Origin: an uncultured Moraxella sp.
GTDB taxonomy: Bacteria; Pseudomonadota; Gammaproteobacteria; Pseudomonadales; Moraxellaceae
NCBI GenBank assembly: GCA_937975585.1
Contig: CALJUC010000275.1
Location: forward strand, 1 to 5,536
Reading direction: 5' to 3'
Length of the DNA stretch: 5,536 nt
Shown here one piece after another: positions 5,487-5,536 of this stretch (positions are counted from its first letter, which is position 1; the number at the start of each line of letters is the position of its first letter). The position numbers and the translations under genes are program-made. The notes under the pieces are model-generated. The model searched no databases. It was not told where the DNA came from and worked only from the letters and a program-made list of their open reading frames with translations.

Positions 5487-5536
5487 AGATCGGAAGAGCA
5501 CACGTCTGAACTCCAGTCACGCCAATGTATCTCGTA
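5487..5536 (+). other. Untrimmed Illumina TruSeq-type adapter with index
   Basis: AGATCGGAAGAGC begins at 5487 and continues exactly through the indexed TruSeq adapter to CCAGTCAC at 5520. Next come an 8-base index, GCCAATGT (5521-5528), and ATCTCGTA (5529-5536), the start of the arm that normally reads ATCTCGTATGCC. The first A may be genomic or the A-tail. It is not biological sequence. The adapter means the library insert ended at 5486 and the read continued past it. Confidence 0.99.

Noticed and set aside
5156..5520. Minus-strand open frames starting MCSSDL and MTGVQTCALPI across the right end
   Set aside because: These starts are translations of reverse-complemented Illumina adapter and the remainder is antisense to the fumarase; neither is a gene.

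Overview
The window is best read as one assembled contig made of three unrelated pieces: a GC-richer gammaproteobacterial block (about 1-1032), a lower-GC Moraxellaceae-like block (about 1020-5486), and an untrimmed Illumina adapter (5487-5536). I found no previously undescribed biological system. The most important result for a reader is that two boundaries are artefacts or probable artefacts, and that they alter two conserved genes (smpB and a fumarase).

Left block. It holds the last 41 codons of an unrecognised gene, then a complete lipoprotein-type member of the YafD/UPF0294 endonuclease/exonuclease/phosphatase family, then a strong intrinsic terminator. Leucine codons are mostly CTG/TTG and third positions are GC-rich. 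This suits an enterobacterial, vibrio or Aeromonas-like gammaproteobacterium; the genus is a guess.

Junction. The descending arm of the terminator (GAGGCGTTTTT) is read directly as codons Glu-Ala-Phe-Leu of SmpB. SmpB therefore appears from about its residue 62 onward and lacks its N-terminal third. The shared stretch of roughly 12-15 bases is what a chimeric join would need.

Middle block. Order: smpB (5'-truncated, +), a 63-residue two-helix membrane protein (+), cmoM tRNA wobble-uridine methyltransferase (+), an FbpA/FutA-type periplasmic binding lipoprotein (-), a rhomboid intramembrane protease (+), and a class I fumarase (+, truncated). The protein sequences, AT-rich spacers and TTA/TTG/CTA leucine codons suggest Moraxella or a relative; a Moraxella osloensis-like organism would fit, but this is inference. 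The genes are mostly housekeeping: smpB (ribosome rescue) and cmoM (tRNA modification) act in translation, and the fumarase in the TCA cycle. The binding lipoprotein and the rhomboid gene diverge from a 191-base region that holds a good extended -10 promoter for the lipoprotein and a perfect 6-bp inverted repeat next to the rhomboid start.

Right end. The fumarase frame runs out of genuine sequence after codon 211 into TruSeq adapter, an 8-base index and the start of the flow-cell arm. All open frames over the last 50 bases are artefacts on either strand.
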